This document shows, piece by piece, positions 62,545 to 64,000 of a stretch of DNA of 64,000 nt. Each line of letters starts with the position of its first letter. Within the stretch, counting starts at the first letter, position 1. The stretch comes from Phoronis australis (lineage: Eukaryota > Phoronida > Phoronidae). The notes under the pieces were generated by a model, which saw only the letters and a list, made by a program, of their open reading frames with translations, was not told where the DNA came from and ran no database searches. The position numbers and the translations under genes are program-made. The stretch spans positions 450,614 through 514,613 of the forward strand of contig NMRA01000317.1 in NCBI GenBank assembly GCA_002633005.1, in the 5' to 3' direction.

Positions 62545-63930
62545 AGAGCACGGTGGAAACGAAAGGCAAATGCTATTAAGTGACATTATCATGTAAATAT
62601 AACTGATTGCTGGTACCCTGCCCTCTAAGCCACCGCAAGTTCAAGTGTGTAATCTGGCATGACGTGGCAGAAAGCTTCCACGCGTTGTCCGTTATAAAAA
62701 TATATGAACCACTATATAGGCTGGATGAAGAAGAAAAGGAACGTATGAAGCAACATTCACACATGCTGTGCTGGCCATGAGTTAGATTTAAACACGACCC
62801 ATTATTTCGATTTTTGCTTAAGGTGGCACTCAACTGTTTTGCTGGTTTTATGTGTGGTACCCAGGTCAACAAATCTGTACATCTTTGTTCCAAAAGGTGT
62901 ACAGTACTTAACCCTGAAAATGCGAACAGTATTCTGGGCCAAAACCATTGCCCTAAGTACAGTTTAACTGATTCCAGAGAGAATTTGTACACCTTTTGCG
63001 ACTACCTCAAGTACAGTTGTTACTTAAGAAAAAGTGAAAAATACACCAAATCAAGAGTTTTCAACCCAAAGCCACCATTCACGTAGAGAGATTGTGCATT
63101 CAGAAAGCTGGGTGTCGTCCAGAAAGATTTTTCACAAATCCGAAGCGTAAGCGTATCCTGAATTTCCTGCTTAATGTCAACTTCCGGCTTGCATGAACTA
63201 CACGATTGTACGAAATTGTTAAAACAAAGCCACGGTTGGGCATAAAATGGGCCAAAGAGCCAGTAACTAGCATTCTTTCGATCAGAACAAAACTCAAAGA
63301 TCAAGCAAACGCCATTTGTAGCATTCGCACGTAGTACAAAACTCAAAATGCCCAGCCAACCCAGCAATCGCCATTGGAAGTGACTCAAAACAACAACTGC
63401 AACTATTAGTGAGTGCACACATGAAGTGAAATTCCGCGACACAACCCGTTGCTAACCTTGAGTGACATTCATGTCGCAACTCTCACGCCTGCTGTTTGAA
63501 TAATTAGTTCCGAGTTAACATGTCTGTGACGGCACTTTGTCGAGCTACAGCGAGTGGTATTTTTGATTAACTAAATTGTGTCAAACATATTTTACCTTGA
63601 TTCTAACTTGCGAATGTTTGGGCCTCCAAACGGGATTTGCTTTAATACATGCTGTAAGTGCATTGAAAATGTCAGCTGCTGTGCTCGAATTCAAACCCCA
63701 TTACATTTTTGAGCCTGGATTTAATCTTGAAAACGACGCTATTTGGTCAATTTCTTACCATACCAAGGTAGAATCTGATTTGTATGCGTTTTTCAACATA
63801 TCAAATTGTCCTTTATTTTTCTTATTTTCAATAATTTTCGACTCAATGAGGCTAATTATAATTACATGCTCATTCTTTTTGAGACAACTTTTATTGAATA
63901 CGACGTCCCATTTGTTTTAATGGGCTTAAA
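62370..63930 (+). repeat. 1.6-kb block, copy 2
   Basis: Same block as 46227-47819. It lies upstream of the dioxygenase start, so the dioxygenase gene is bracketed by direct repeats. The block is about 30 bases shorter than copy 1, owing to small deletions. Confidence 0.88.
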
Positions 63931-64000
63931 GTCATATGATCCGTTTGTAGACGTTTTAAAAACATCGTGAATCTGCATAAAAACCATTGAAACATACTCT

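Noticed and set aside
1-64000. CRISPR arrays, operons, phage or bacterial features
   Set aside because: None seen; the tandem repeats present are micro- and minisatellites of an animal genome.

Overview
The window reads as animal nuclear DNA. It is AT-rich and intron-rich, with small exons flanked by GT/AG splice signals, many inverted-repeat transposon remnants, tRNA-derived SINE-like copies, microsatellites (two cut by runs of N) and a short interstitial TTAGGG array. No long single-exon genes are visible. The kind of receptor found and the transposon types fit a marine invertebrate, perhaps a non-vertebrate deuterostome. That placement is inference; no species can be named from this sequence alone.

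Two multi-exon protein genes can be rebuilt by hand because splice sites, reading phases and family motifs all agree. (1) On the plus strand (27270 to 46407) lies the 3' two-thirds of a class A GPCR of the GnRH / corazonin / AKH receptor superfamily: an ECL2-TM5 exon, an ICL3-start-of-TM6 exon, a TM6 exon, a TM7 exon, and two alternative final exons that both supply helix 8 and a cytoplasmic tail. Exons for TM1-TM4 were not found. (2) On the minus strand (61232 down to 52048) lies a complete 2-oxoglutarate/Fe(II) dioxygenase of the isopenicillin-N-synthase-like group, in eight exons (about 297 residues), with all three iron ligands and the 2OG-binding Arg-x-Ser. The two genes converge.

Layout: 1-10.6 kb is non-coding with a MITE, tandem duplications and a TTAA-flanked Kolobok-like element carrying a THAP relic. 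At 10.6-12.9 kb there is a deleted LTR retrotransposon on the minus strand. From 13 to 27 kb there is mostly unassigned DNA with a degenerate minisatellite, foldback elements, a 21-bp heptad-coding array and a LINE reverse-transcriptase relic. The receptor gene and its large, repeat-filled introns occupy 27.3-46.4 kb. From 46.2 to 47.8 kb the second tail exon and what follows form a block that is repeated, slightly diverged, at 62.4-63.9 kb. The dioxygenase gene sits between these two direct copies, and its last intron holds a second Kolobok-like copy and a 115-bp hairpin.

Nothing suggests that the two genes act in one pathway. The most notable finding is the pair of competing 3' splice sites, 165 bp apart and in identical phase, that would give one receptor two unrelated intracellular tails, together with the partial copy of one tail 16 kb downstream.
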